Shown here in pieces: positions 35,600-46,839 of a DNA stretch of 64,000 nucleotides (within the stretch, counting starts at the first letter, position 1; every line of letters starts with the position of its first letter). The notes beneath the pieces were generated by a model, which saw nothing but the letters and a program-made list of their open reading frames with translations, did no database searches and was not told the origin of the DNA. The DNA lies in assembly GCA_920105625.2 (NCBI GenBank), contig OV050030.1, positions 412,501,034-412,565,033 on the forward strand. The letters run 5' to 3'. The position numbers and the translations under genes were made by a program. Source of the DNA: Clusia tigrina (Eukaryota > Arthropoda > Insecta > Diptera > Clusiidae).

Positions 35600-38500
35600 T
35601 CACAAATGGTGGCAACACTGGTGTGAATAGGCTGAGCAGACCCAAAGTTTAACTTTGAGGACTTTCAAGGATGAGACTAAGTTTTGAAACGAATTGTGTC
35701 TAGATTTACATCGGTGCACAGAGAGTGTATCATGGACCCTAATAACTCTATCAGCAGGTGATGAAATTATATACAATATACTCAAATATTATAAAGGATT
35801 TTTTATAATATATAATTTTGTTCTCTAGATATCTGTATTAGTATACTCGTACTTAGGAAATGCTCATAGTCCGTGTAATATGTTCATAAGCCAATCGCCA
35901 TGTGTACTAATCCCGAATAGGTTCGGAAACGTAGCAATTTTGGTGTGATCCATAGCAAAGTTAGGAGCACTCATACTTGGGGAGCACAATTTCTGTGTCT
36001 CTGTCCAGTTACACGAGACTTGAACTACAGAATTATTTATGCTAAAGAATGACATATTGAGTTCTCACTGTACGAAGTTGGGCATGGCAAATTCAGTATT
36101 TATACATATATTTTACTGCCTCTTACGGCTCAAAAATTCAGTCGTTCAATACTACATCGCTTCGGTAGTTGAACAGTGAGAGCTCTCTTAGCAACTGTAG
36201 CGTGTCTTTATACCATTAATACTACAAGTACGTCACATGTGCTAGCATAACCTCTACACCCACTAAGTGTGCAATTTTTGTACGAGTTCAGTTTCGTTGT
36301 TTGTGCTCATTCAATTTATGCATTTTAATTGAATTTTTCCTGAAAGTGAAATTCTAAAATAACACCAAAGCACGCGAGAGTGCTCCTATTTTAGCTGGTG
36401 TATGGATATGCACCTAAAAGTGGGCTTTAAAAATAAAATACAAAAATGAAAAAGAAACGCAGGCGAAACTGTAGCAAACAAAATTGTTGACAATCATTCG
36501 CCACAAATAAATTCTTTATTATTACAGCATATATAATCAAATTTATTGAAATATACACTTTTATTTGTTTATTATTCATTTGCATAAATTTTAATGAAAT
36601 GTGAGCATTTTTTTCCAAAAGATCAATTCAAGTGTTATAAATTTTATTTTTACGCTTGCTCGGTGATTTCAATTCAATTTCTTTCTGTTTGTTTGATATT
36701 TTATTTTTTTTTAATTTTTAATTTTTTTCGAACAAATTTTTAATATATTTTTGTGGAACACAAAATTTATTTGATTAATGTTGTCAATGGGACTCCATGC
36801 GTGTTTAATAGGCGTAAAGGATTCTCCTATTTAATTATATTTAGCAATTCACTGGGTGCACTTAAGCGGCAAATTTTTGAAGAGTTGTGTAACGCATAAT
36901 GCGGAGATCTGCATGACTGCTCTCATTGGTTCAGTTATTTGAGTCATTCTTTCTGATTGTAGGGGTACTTTTAGGTATCCTCAGAGCTTTGATCCTCTTG
37001 CGTCGAACATATCTGTGTGTGTTTTCAAATTACAAGTTCAGCTTGAATTCAGTTGAACTTACGCTTACTATGGCTGCTTCAGTATTTAAGCCACTCGCTT
37101 AGGAAGAATGTACAAGGATTTTAGTACATCAGGCGAGTTCATGTAATTTATTCTAAAATTAAATATGTGCACCCTACAAAAAGTAATGCTAGATCATGCT
37201 TAAAATACTTGGGGGCTTCTGCTGTGGGGGACTAGAAGAGCTTTCAACCCTGGAAATGGCGTTACTTCACAAAAGGTTAACAAGAAACTAATCCCCATTA
37301 AATGGTTTCTACTTCCGCTACTCCTAAATGGACTCTGGTATCGGCAAGGACCAAACAGGTTTATGCTTGACCTACTCCATCAGCTAGTCTAACCTTATCT
37401 ACCACAAATTACAAAACTAATTTGATGTGCAGATTACATGCAGCTCTGGGAGAAGTGAAACTTAGTCCTTCTAGTGAGCTTCTGCCTCTTCCGGAAACCT
37501 TACTACTAATATCTTACAAACAAACAAAGTGATATGTCGGAAGCATTCCTACTTATGGAAAAGACACTTTCGATCGATAAATGTTATATAAATTGCAGAG
37601 AGACTTTAAAACTGCGGACGCCTTCTATGCAAAGCCTCAGAGTTACTTAAAGCCAACTGTTGATAAGAAATCAATTCGCTCCAACAATTGATTGTATATT
37701 CTGTAAATAAATTCACTTGCATTTTACAAATTTTCCTCAACTACCTTCCTAGTTTTATTTGAGAGAAATTAATAAAAATGCCTTCTTCCTAGCTGTAGGA
37801 TTTGTGCGGCCTTCGCACAAAGGCAGCAAATTACCTGCTTTAATTCCCAGTTAATTCCTCCGTGGCGGCAAACAAACAATCGGTAATCGAATACCGTTTG
37901 ATTACCGCACGCCAGCGCTAACTTGGCAATGTACGTGACTGCAATGCAGTTAATTACACGGCTAAGAGAACTGAGCCCATGTAAGCCGCTTCTACTGATT
38001 GGATTAGCAATCGCATAATTACGCATTTTTCTACGTAATTTGCTACAATGTTAACAAAGCGTTTTTCCAACGCTCGTTGGCGTAACAGTTTGCAATTTCG
38101 CAAAGCGTTTGAGCTGCAGCTTCTTTGCCGGCCTATAAACGGTTAACTTTTCGTTCCTCTTCGGCGGTCTGATCGAAATATTTCAAATATTTTTTATATC
38201 AAGAGGAGGAAGGCGAGAATTCAGTTGATTTCTTTAAGTTTCAGTATGATTGAAAGCGTTTATGTTTTGTTACTAAATTTCTGAGAATTGAACTACAGAT
38301 ATATTATACTAGTTAATATTTACGAAAATTAGTTTATGCTAATAGTTCGATCAAGTGGATTATAGAAAAATTATTTGTTTTAATGACATTTTTTTTTTAA
38401 ATAAGTAGCACTTAAGTTTAGAAATAGAATTTCCACAAGTTTGAAACACGTTGAAAAACAGCTTTCAGTATTGTGTACAACAAAAGTACTGCAAAGTGCA
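35600..38500. other. Noncoding stretch with possible regulatory block
   Basis: No gene recognised. The block 37780-38160 has a more even base composition and several TAATTA/ATTA/TAATTAC words. It resembles a conserved noncoding element, but that can only be judged by comparison with related genomes. Confidence 0.5.
36138..36171 (+). promoter_or_regulatory. Candidate Inr-DPE core promoter motif pair
   Basis: TCAGTC (36138-36143) matches the fly initiator with the putative +1 A at 36140. AGTTG at +28 to +32 (36167-36171) matches the DPE consensus RGWYV at the required distance. Both motifs are short, so chance is a real alternative, and no transcript or exon is recognisable downstream. Confidence 0.25.
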
Positions 38501-38503
38501 GGA

Positions 38504-38857
38504 CAAAGTAAACAGGACTTTCTAAAAATAGGTATTTCTAGTGAGGCCATCTATTGGCAATTTACCTGTCAACCAATGCCCGTATTCGCCTGATTTGCCA
38601 CCGTGCGAATTTGACATTTTCGGATAAATGCATTTGCGGATGAAAGGAAATCATTTTGTGGACGTAGAAACCATACAAAAGGCTGCAGGACATCCCGGCC
38701 AACGATCTAAAACGGTAATTCGACAAGCTTTTAGGCCATGCTGACCGCTGTATTGAGTCGGAAAGGAACTATTTTGAATAAAATAAATCGGATTTGTAAG
38801 AAAAACTTTTCGTTCTTATTTATAAAAAGTCCTGTTTACTTTGGGATCAACCTTGTA
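38504..38857 (+). mobile_element. Internally deleted mariner-like element
   Basis: Inverted copies of CAAAGTAAACAGGACTTT lie at 38504-38521 and 38826-38843. Between them is the decayed 3' part of a mariner transposase: CPYSPDLPPCEFDIF (the YSPDLAP-x-D/E catalytic-site region) and HFVDVETIQKAA. The outer right end runs GGATCAACCTTGTA to 38857, followed by TA, the mariner target dinucleotide. The matching outer left end is not recognisable, so the left boundary is uncertain and may lie some 15-30 bases before 38504. The transposase has lost most of its length and carries stops. Confidence 0.85.
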
Positions 38858-38899
38858 TAATAGAATATTATACTTTAATTATCTCATTTATAAACCAGC

Positions 38900-39300
38900 T
38901 CTACATATTCCAATTTTTGATTCAAATATACTATTTATGACTAATGCGAGGTCATTTCTTATAGGTCATTAATAACAGATCAATAGCATATGTCATTAAT
39001 GAGATGTTGTTAGATAGAAAGTTATTAATGAGGGATTGTTGGAGAAAGTTCATAAATGAGAACTTGTTAATAAAAAGTAATTAATAAGACATTGTTAGTG
39101 ACAAGTCATTAATAGGAGGCTGTTAGAGCCATGAATGGGAAGTTGTTAGAGCCATGATTGGGAGGTTGTTAGAGCCATGATTGGGAGGTTGTTAGAGCCA
39201 TGAATGGGAGGTTGTTAGTGATAATTTCATTAATAAAGTTTTGGTAGTGGTAATTCATTCATAACAGAGCATTAGTAATAAACCATCAATTAGCGGTTGT
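38900..39300 (+). repeat. Degenerate ATTAATGA/GTTAGTGA repeats
   Basis: Loose repeats of TCATTAATnnGA..TTGTTAG. The segment TTGTTAGTGACAAGTCATTA at 39084 onward closely resembles the 14-bp array at 44.5-45.0 kb. They enclose the clean 23-bp array below. Confidence 0.65.
39121..39212 (+). repeat. 23-bp tandem repeat, 4 copies
   Basis: Four contiguous units beginning TGTTAGAGCCATGAnTGGGA, differing at two positions only (A/T and AAGT/AGGT). Confidence 0.95.
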
Positions 39301-39480
39301 TAGCAAAGGATTAGGAAATAATGTGATTAGTGCAAAGTTATAAAGACCAATTCCATAAATAACATATCATAAAGTAATAGACAAGAAGTCATAAAAAGTA
39401 AACATCAAGTACTAAACAAGTACTCTGATAAAACGAGTTTTAAACCACGAGCCATAAACAACGAGTCCTAAGAAAGCAGT

Positions 39481-39531
39481 CATAAGCAAGGAGTCATAAG
39501 CAAGGAGTCATAAGCAAGGAGTCATAAGCAA
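39481..39531 (+). repeat. 14-bp tandem repeat
   Basis: CATAAGCAAGGAGT repeated three times plus a partial copy. Diverged relatives (GAGCCATAAACAACGAGTCC) precede it. Confidence 0.93.
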
Positions 39532-39539
39532 TGCTATCT

Positions 39540-41390
39540 CTTTTTCACCAATGTTCTTAGTTGTTAAATGCATTGGAAGGATTTTCAAAGTATCTGGCTT
39601 GGATGTTAATGGTTGAGGCAGTTGTGACTTGGAATCAAAGGTGATAATTTTTTTTTGATATGCCAAAGTAAAATTAAAATGTTGTTCAATTCAATTTGGC
39701 AAATAGTTGTGTCAATAAAATGCAATTGAATTAAATTACTTCAATTAATTCCAACTGTCGCGGTCGCGATTTGAGTACAGTGAGAACCCACAGTTTTGTA
39801 AAATTATATGGACATGTCCCTCGGTCCATTGAGTGGGAAGAGGGCATGCAAGATTAGTCGGGAAAAAAAGTGAAATTAAGAAATAAGAATTTTTGAATTA
39901 CTTCACACAATCCAGTGATGGAACTATTTGCGAAACACATTTTCGTGACAATATACTTTTGAAGAAAATATTAGAAAATAGATTTCAAAAAGTTTTGGAA
40001 AGTAAAACAAAGTCATTAGAATTGTTTTTAATAATCAAGTATATTCGATTTAAATAATAAAATTAAAGAAACATAAAACATACATTTTTGTGAAAAAATT
40101 TCCATTTCTCTGCTGAAAAGATGACGGTTTATGTTGTCCTTATAAATTGTTTCAAGCTTCAACTCGGATAAGAATCAGTTTCGGGCAGGAATATGCAATT
40201 TAATTAAACTTCACAGAGCCATTTCGTAGGCGAATAATAATCCAACAAATTTGCATTCAAAACCGAAATAATCGAGCGACACAAAAATTAGTTACGAGTG
40301 TGAAAGATGCTACGAGTATCTTCTAAATTTGGCGGCATGTTCTTGTACGGCAGAAATGGCCTCATTCCACCTCAACTGAATAATTCAAAGAATTTTCTAG
40401 TTATGCACATTCGTATGAAAGGGTTCAGTGTTGTGAAATTTCCTTGGAGCAAATACAATAAAAACACAAAAGAAAATAAAAACAAGAAAGTCACATGAAA
40501 TTGGTAAATGATGCCAATGCAGCGTGCCAGAAGACTTCTATAATCATGGAGGAGTACACATACGAGTACACTGCAACTACTCGTACCACGTTGCATGTTC
40601 CCATTAAACCCCCACAATCAAGCAATTTCTTCGCGCTTTTACTGTTTAACTTTTTATTATTATTGTTATTATTATCAATTGTTTTACGGTGGTGCCCGTA
40701 TTTGTTGTTCACAGTTGTGCTGTTTGCTACAACAGCGCTGCAATGCATAAACACGCTTCTTACGTATTGGAAGCGAAAATCTTGTCTTACTCGCAACTCA
40801 AACGAAGTGCAAAAGTGGCGCAAGAAAACAATGCCATACTTCTTGTGTACCCGCGTACCTTCGAGTATGGTGAAGGCTGTAGTAGGAGTGTTCTTCCGAA
40901 AGTTTCAATTCCCCGGAAGGAGAGCGACGACACGCACACACATTCACCGCTGCCGTTCGGTACTGCATTGCTCAGCTGCGTGTTTAACTGCTGCAAATTA
41001 ATGTAAATAATGGAAATTTTTTTAATTACGTGTATCTGGAGAGAAGCTCCCGTAACACAATCGTTGCTTCTGTCCTGATTAATTATCACCAGCCCGTTGC
41101 GGTATTTGCTGCATGGGGCTACACTGGGAGTTTTCATACACACGCAATCAATTTTGTGCCTATTTTTGTATCGATTGCTGTTTCTTTTCTCACATCTCAG
41201 CGTTTTCCATTGAAATACTGCTCAAGTAGGTTTAACTGGGGGAAAATTACACTCCGATATGCTTCGTTACACTTCATGACACTTGTTCCCTTTTTACTTT
41301 GTACCAAGTCGTTCGTTGTTCATTGTTCTATGTCATCAAATGTTGCAGTCATTTTTCTCTTGTTATTCTCGAGCCACGGAATTCATTTTC
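39540..41390. other. Noncoding stretch, nothing assigned
   Basis: No gene recognised. A 168-codon plus-strand frame at 40495-41001 overlaps several equally long frames on both strands and has no recognisable domain. 40860-41240 has mixed composition and may be regulatory DNA. Confidence 0.5.
39895..39924 (+). repeat. Dispersed repeat with AATCCAGTGATGGAA, copy 1
   Basis: GAATTACTTCACACAATCCA followed by GTGATGGAAC. Near-identical words occur at 45352 and 58615. Confidence 0.75.
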
Positions 41391-41399
41391 ATTGCTCAA

Positions 41400-41580
41400 G
41401 AATATGTTTCATCACAATTCGAGTATGTCTGATCACTATTCGAGTTTGTTTTATTATTCTTTGAGTATGTCTCATCACCCCTCGGGTGTATTTCGTCATT
41501 CTTCGTGTGTGTTTTATCACCCCTCGAGTGTATTTCATTATTTTGTGTTTGTTTAATCACTTTTCGAGTATATTTCATAG
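41400..41580 (+). repeat. Degenerate ~23-24-bp tandem repeat
   Basis: Units of the type ATTCGAGTATGTCTCATCAC recur about eight times with substitutions (TTCGAGTTTG, TTTGAGTATG, CCTCGGGTGT, CTTCGTGTGT, CCTCGAGTGT, TTTCGAGTAT). The H/S/Y-rich frames on both strands come from it. Confidence 0.85.
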
Positions 41581-41599
41581 CTATTCGAACTACTCATAG

Positions 41600-43315
41600 A
41601 GTGTATAACCTGCTGTGTAACTTTCAAATCCTCTTTGTTCTATAAAAATATCAAATCATTAAATGTAAAGGTAGCTTTTCATTTTTTTTTCTTCTTTTCG
41701 ATCTTGAAAGATTGTTTTTGCATTTCTACAAATGATGCAAAATTATTCTTCAATTTATCTTGGAACTATTTTTCACTTTTATGTTGTCCACATTTGTTTT
41801 CGGAGACGTTATATATTATGTCCCCAGTGTATTCAGATAGATGAAAATTATTCCACTCTTCATAAAGTGAAAACGTGATTCAAACATGTGATTGTCTTCA
41901 TCTTCATTCGAAAGAGATACTTCACTGAACTTATGAAAATTTTTATTTTCTTTCTTCAAACATGTTATTGGACAAATTATTCCCAAGAGATGGTTCACTA
42001 AAATTTTTGACATCATTTTCATTATTTCTTTAAACACTGAAATATTTATACTGGTCCCGTGTACTTTTAAACATTCCGTCAAAGTTTTCTTCACACACTG
42101 GAGCCGTTTTCTTTGTTCTTTCTCTTCTTTGTGATACTGTGTCAGTGTTATAACGAAAATAGTGTTTCAGCACACATTCCGATTCTTTGTACGATTTTTC
42201 CGTGCACATGCTTATTCAGTGTTCTTTGTGATATCCCTGGTATCTTCTTATCCTAGGGTCTTTGAGCTCTGAAATATTTTATTTCAATCTGTGAGTCTTC
42301 GATCTTTAAACATTTCGTTATTTCTAATTCTTTGTACAGCAACACTAACGTGACCGACTTTAAAATTCTATAAAACGTTCCTTCATTTGGCATCTTATCT
42401 TCCTTACCATGCTCTTGATACCTTGCACTTTAGTCTACCTCGTTTTTTTCCCCAGCAACATTTCTTTCGGTCCTACATTTTTTCAATTCGATGGAACTGT
42501 GATGAAAACACTCTGAATTACAGTGTTCATCTCTCAATAGTATGTCTTTACGAGTCGGCTTCATCCTCTATTTCTCAAGTTTTTTCTGGAGTCACCTAAT
42601 TTTTCATAGTCTATTTATTTTTTATATTATATTATATTATATTTCATAGTCTAGTATCTATCATCACTTCTCTGGCATTACTTTCTTTTCACTTTAAATA
42701 AGGTAAAATAACCTTGGAAACATTCATAAATCTTTAAAGTTATTCATCATCATACATTTTCATATCTTTTTTTTTATTCCACCACATAGGAACACATTTT
42801 TTAATTGTTGTATTTATATCTCAGTAGCCTTTATATAACTATTCCTGTAAAACGATCCGCTATTAGACCACGGCAACTGTGTTGACACTATCTCAAAGTC
42901 AATCTTCACTATACCTGAATCTTTTCATCATCATCATCATTTTTTCTCTCTATAAAAATTGTTTCATTGTTTATTTATTTTATAATTTTTCATATTTTCT
43001 CAATATTTCGTAGGGATTTGGTCTCTTTCGTGCCAGCGTCTTCACTGTCCCATTTTTCTCTTCATTTTCATTTTGTTTTGCTCCTTTTTTACTGTCAGTC
43101 TCATACAATATTTTTTCCGGTGTACCTTAGCAAAACATTTCCTCTATTTTCTCATTGGACAAACAAAAAAGTAACTGTAACTGTAACTGTCCGTAGACAC
43201 ACTGGTAAGGTGCACAGCTGCTTATCTCCTAGTGGCACAATGAAAACAAGCCTAGTTTTGAATTTTGAAATCGCAACAAATTATGCTAACAATGATGCCT
43301 GAGTCTGCTCGCCAT
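41600..43315 (+). repeat. Pyrimidine/T-rich noncoding stretch
   Basis: A long T- and C-rich plus strand, most marked at 42100-43180, rich in TTTTC/CTTTC words with no fixed period. No gene recognised. GTAACT is repeated three times at about 43171-43188. Confidence 0.65.
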
Positions 43316-43317
43316 GT

Positions 43318-43334
43318 CCCCCCCCCCCCCCCCC
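43318..43334 (+). repeat. C17 homopolymer
   Basis: Seventeen consecutive C, unusual in such AT-rich DNA. An assembly or length-polymorphism problem is possible here. Confidence 0.95.
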
Positions 43335-43930
43335 ACACTCCGCATTTGTTGAATTTGTCTTTTATGTGAAATTTAATTAAACATCCACTACCGCCAGCGT
43401 AGAAAGATGGAAAGATGCTGGCGTGCTTTTGTTGTATTATAAACTCGATAATTAATTAAAGTGCACCGAATGCACGACAAAAGTACCCAGGCACTGGGAC
43501 GCACAATGGGCGACGGAATGGAGTTTCCGTAGGTTTACATTTGCTGCTTGTATTGTTTGAATGCAGCAGGTTGCAGATGCACTCCGGATTATGCAGTCTC
43601 TGGCACACTGACACTCTGAAGCAAAGATATCACCAACACAACGCAAATAATATGTAACTATATTGCTTGTTTCTATTTGTTTAATATTATGAATTGCAGA
43701 AAATTTTATTATTTTACAATGATTGTGTTTAGTACCATTAGTTTTGGTGATGGTGCCATATTTGCATCGGGACTTAGTGATTACAGCAGCAACAGAAGGC
43801 GCTTTGCATGTCACTGCCAGTTACTTCCGATTATATAAAAAAGACAATTTCTTTTGTTTATGTCTCATGTTAGTATATTGTATAAATTTATCATACAATT
43901 CATGACTGTGCTCGGCTCAGTTGACTCGTA
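43335..43930. other. Noncoding stretch, nothing assigned
   Basis: Mixed-composition DNA. A 120-codon minus-strand frame at 43452-43814 has no recognisable domain. Confidence 0.5.
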
Positions 43931-43931
43931 G

Positions 43932-44127
43932 CACTGAGCAAACAATATATATAGAGAGCTCAAACAGCGAAAATAGTGGTTTAATAAATTGCTCAGAGCT
44001 AGATCCCAATGCACAGCGTAATCCATAAGCGTAGCTCCCATACAACAACAATTACCTGTGATTTCATTAAACCACTATTTTCGCGATTTGAACTCTCTAT
44101 ATACTCGTATATATTATTTGCTCAGTG
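43932..44127. mobile_element. Foldback MITE with 7-bp direct repeats
   Basis: A 196-bp element starting CACTGAGCAAA and ending TTTGCTCAGTG. The arms (43932-43986 and 44066-44127) match with a few substitutions, including GCGAAAATAGTGGTTTAAT in both. The spacer is about 80 bases. The direct repeat CTCGTAG flanks both ends (43925-43931 and 44128-44134). It encodes nothing. CA-ending termini and a 7-8-bp duplication would suit a hAT-like or other cut-and-paste DNA transposon, but the family cannot be named. The right arm carries an 8-bp insertion relative to the left arm, which creates TACTCGTA. Confidence 0.85.
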
Positions 44128-44469
44128 CTCGTAGTAGACCCCTATATCTCATAGTAAATTCCTATATCTCGTAGTATATTCTTATATCGTAATTCTAGTC
44201 TATGATGATCCTAGTCCTATGATTTTGAACGCTATTCACCATTGTATCTTTTTATATTGTCCATTTATATTTTCACCACAACATGATGCTTGTCGTTAAT
44301 TCTTTAATTCTCTTCACCATTTCATCTTTTTATATTGTCCATTTCACCATAATTATATATTCACCACAACTCAACGTTTGTCGCTTATTTCGTTGTTAAT
44401 ATTAAATTTAAATAGTTTTGCAAAATTCTGAATTCTTCTGCTATTATCTCACTCTGCTTAATTCTATAT

Positions 44470-45065
44470 GATATTATTGATAAGTCGTTAGTGATAAATC
44501 ATTAGTGATGTCATTACTGATAATTCATTGGAGATAAATTATTAGTGATAACTCGTTAGTGATAACTCGTTAGTGACAAATCATTAGTGATATATAATTA
44601 GTGATAACCCGTTAGTGATGAACCACTAGTGATAAATCATCAATAAAAAATTATTAGTGATAAATCATTGGTCATTATATATAAGTCGTTAGTGATAAAT
44701 CATTAATGATAAGCGTTTGTGATAAGTCTTTAGTGATAAATCATTAGTGGTAAGTCTTTAGTAATAAATAATTTCTGATAATTCACTAGAGATAACTTAT
44801 ATTATATTATATTAGTGATAAGTCGTTGGAGATAAATCATTAGTGATAAATCATTAGTGATAAATCATTAGTGATAAATCATTAGATGTAAATTATTAGT
44901 GATAAGTCGTTAGTGATAAATCATTTGTGATAAATCATTAGAGATAAATCATTAGATATAAATTATTAGTGATGTCATTCCCGAAAAACCATAAATCAGT
45001 CAATTGTGATGGCTTATAAGTGATAAGTCATTGTCAATTAATCATTAGTGATAAGTCACTACTAT
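44470..45065 (+). repeat. 14-bp tandem repeat array, degenerate
   Basis: Consensus ATTAGTGATAAATC, with AAGTCG and AACTCG variants in place of AAATCA. The cleanest run is 44833-44890. The whole array spans nearly 600 bases with many substitutions and small indels. It contains no coding frame of interest. Confidence 0.92.
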
Positions 45066-45069
45066 TGAT

Positions 45070-46430
45070 TTCTCTTTCTGCCATAATACGGTATTATCTC
45101 GTACTTATGCAGCATTTTGCCTTACATTTGAAAACATTCTGGAAACAGTGTTCGATTATAACAGTGCCACAGAGTTCAGTTTAGATTTGCAAGCAGCAAC
45201 GATAGAACACATATAGGAGTAAAAAGCAAATTGGATAAAATGTGTTAAAGTAAACTAGTAAAGTGAAGTGGCAATTTTTTTACACTTCGTAAATTAAATG
45301 TTATTAAATTAAATCATTTTAGTTAAAGTTTTGTCAAAGAAAGGTTTTCGTATTACTTGACACAATCCAGTGATGGAACCAGCAATTTATTTTATTTGTT
45401 ACGATTTGTTTCGGGCATTAAATTGTTATTGCCAGTTTTGTGAAGTGAGTAGGAATGTATTCCACCGAAAGTTCACCACAAATAAGTCATATCAGGACAG
45501 ACTTATCTCGATCAATCATCTATTTAACGATTTATTGAATATCTCAACAGCCTTTCTCCCCCAAAATTGGAAGTCGTTGGTAAAAGTTAAAACGTCGTTT
45601 TCTACATAAAACTAATGTTTAGAGAATATTTTAATGGATTTTTCAAATTACGCTATTCATGCAGAGGAAAATGAATCGATTCTTCCCTGATTATAACGAT
45701 GTTATGATTAAGGTTCAAACAGTCTGGAAAGTGGGAAATGAAATATGAATTGTTTGTATACTCTTACTGCTCAATCACTGCTTATATAATAAATTCCTTT
45801 AAGATGCTGAAATAGAGTTTTCATCATTCATAATAAAACATGGTTAAATGTTGAAATGCTATTAAATATAAATGAGGGTTCATTACTGAGACTTCTTGGC
45901 CTGGCTTGGCAATATTGACAGAAAATCTTGCGAACGAAGAACACTCGAAAGTTCTGGTAGACTAACTGCAGGACAATATTGGAGGCTGATAGAGTACCCG
46001 AATTCCTTGCTAATCCTAATCAATGTTTAACATTTTACTCTCAAACACCGTGCCTTATGCATAATTTCAATGGAGCACGATGGACACAAATTTACTGATG
46101 GGATTAACGCTTTGTGTTACATGGGTGAGAACAAGTGATACGAGTATTGTGACTGTTAAGATCAGCCGAACCACATATATTGGCAGAAATATAGATCAAT
46201 CCGATCTAATGATCGAAGATTTGAATTATTTTCCAATCCTCTGAAGAAAAGTAGTCACCAGGATGTACTCGTATACTGAGAAATCTAATGGAGATTTCAA
46301 CATATTAGTTTGTGATAGTCAGTTTTCCATATTGGTATTCAGCAGTGAACCGATGTGGTTCCCTATCGTAAGGTGAACAAAATTCTGAGATTTGGATGAG
46401 GTTAAACTGCAGTATTTAAATCATAATTTA
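45070..46430. other. Noncoding stretch, nothing assigned
   Basis: AT-rich with one dispersed repeat copy (45352-45379). A 79-codon plus-strand frame at 45370-45609 is unrecognised and overlaps that repeat. Confidence 0.5.
45352..45379 (+). repeat. Dispersed repeat with AATCCAGTGATGGAA, copy 2
   Basis: ATTACTTGACACAATCCAGT followed by GATGGAAC. About 55 bases upstream, TTAAATTAAATCATTTTAG also resembles the sequence upstream of copy 3. Confidence 0.75.
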
Positions 46431-46439
46431 GTCGTATCC

Positions 46440-46830
46440 TCTTTGAACTGAATGTTCTTTTTTTGCTTGTTTTCATTGATGTGGAAAGGTTTCTTTTCAT
46501 AAGTACTTCTCCAGTAGTTTCATATACATTTCTTCCTTTCCCTTCACTGCTTCTCTATGTTCTTGTAGCTTTTTCTTTCTCTTTTGTACTTACTTTCTTT
46601 ACTGATATCTATCTGAGCGTCTCTCTATATCCTTATTAGTATCTTTATATTTTATGTTTGTATTTTTGTCCTGATCCTTATCTTTATTTCTGTCGAAACT
46701 TAGTTCCTTTTTCTCACACTAAAGTGTGCATGATATTTTCTTTGCTTTTTGTTGCAGAGATTTTGCCATTTCTTTCTTATTTTTTGACACACTTTTCCCT
46801 CAACAGATTTACTTTCTGTGTCTGACTCAA
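46440..46830 (+). repeat. Pyrimidine-rich low-complexity stretch
   Basis: T and C dominate the plus strand (CTTTTTCTTTCTCTTTTG and similar). It is a mirror image in composition of the A-rich domain at 12-17 kb. Confidence 0.8.
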
Positions 46831-46839
46831 TGTGTATGA

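Noticed and set aside
40495..41001. 168-codon plus-strand frame as a host gene
   Set aside because: No domain, no neighbour evidence, overlapping long frames on both strands, and hydrophobic runs produced by T-rich simple sequence.
38900..45065. Regular direct repeats that could look like a CRISPR array
   Set aside because: The units are contiguous or degenerate, without unique spacers of constant length, and the DNA is eukaryotic.
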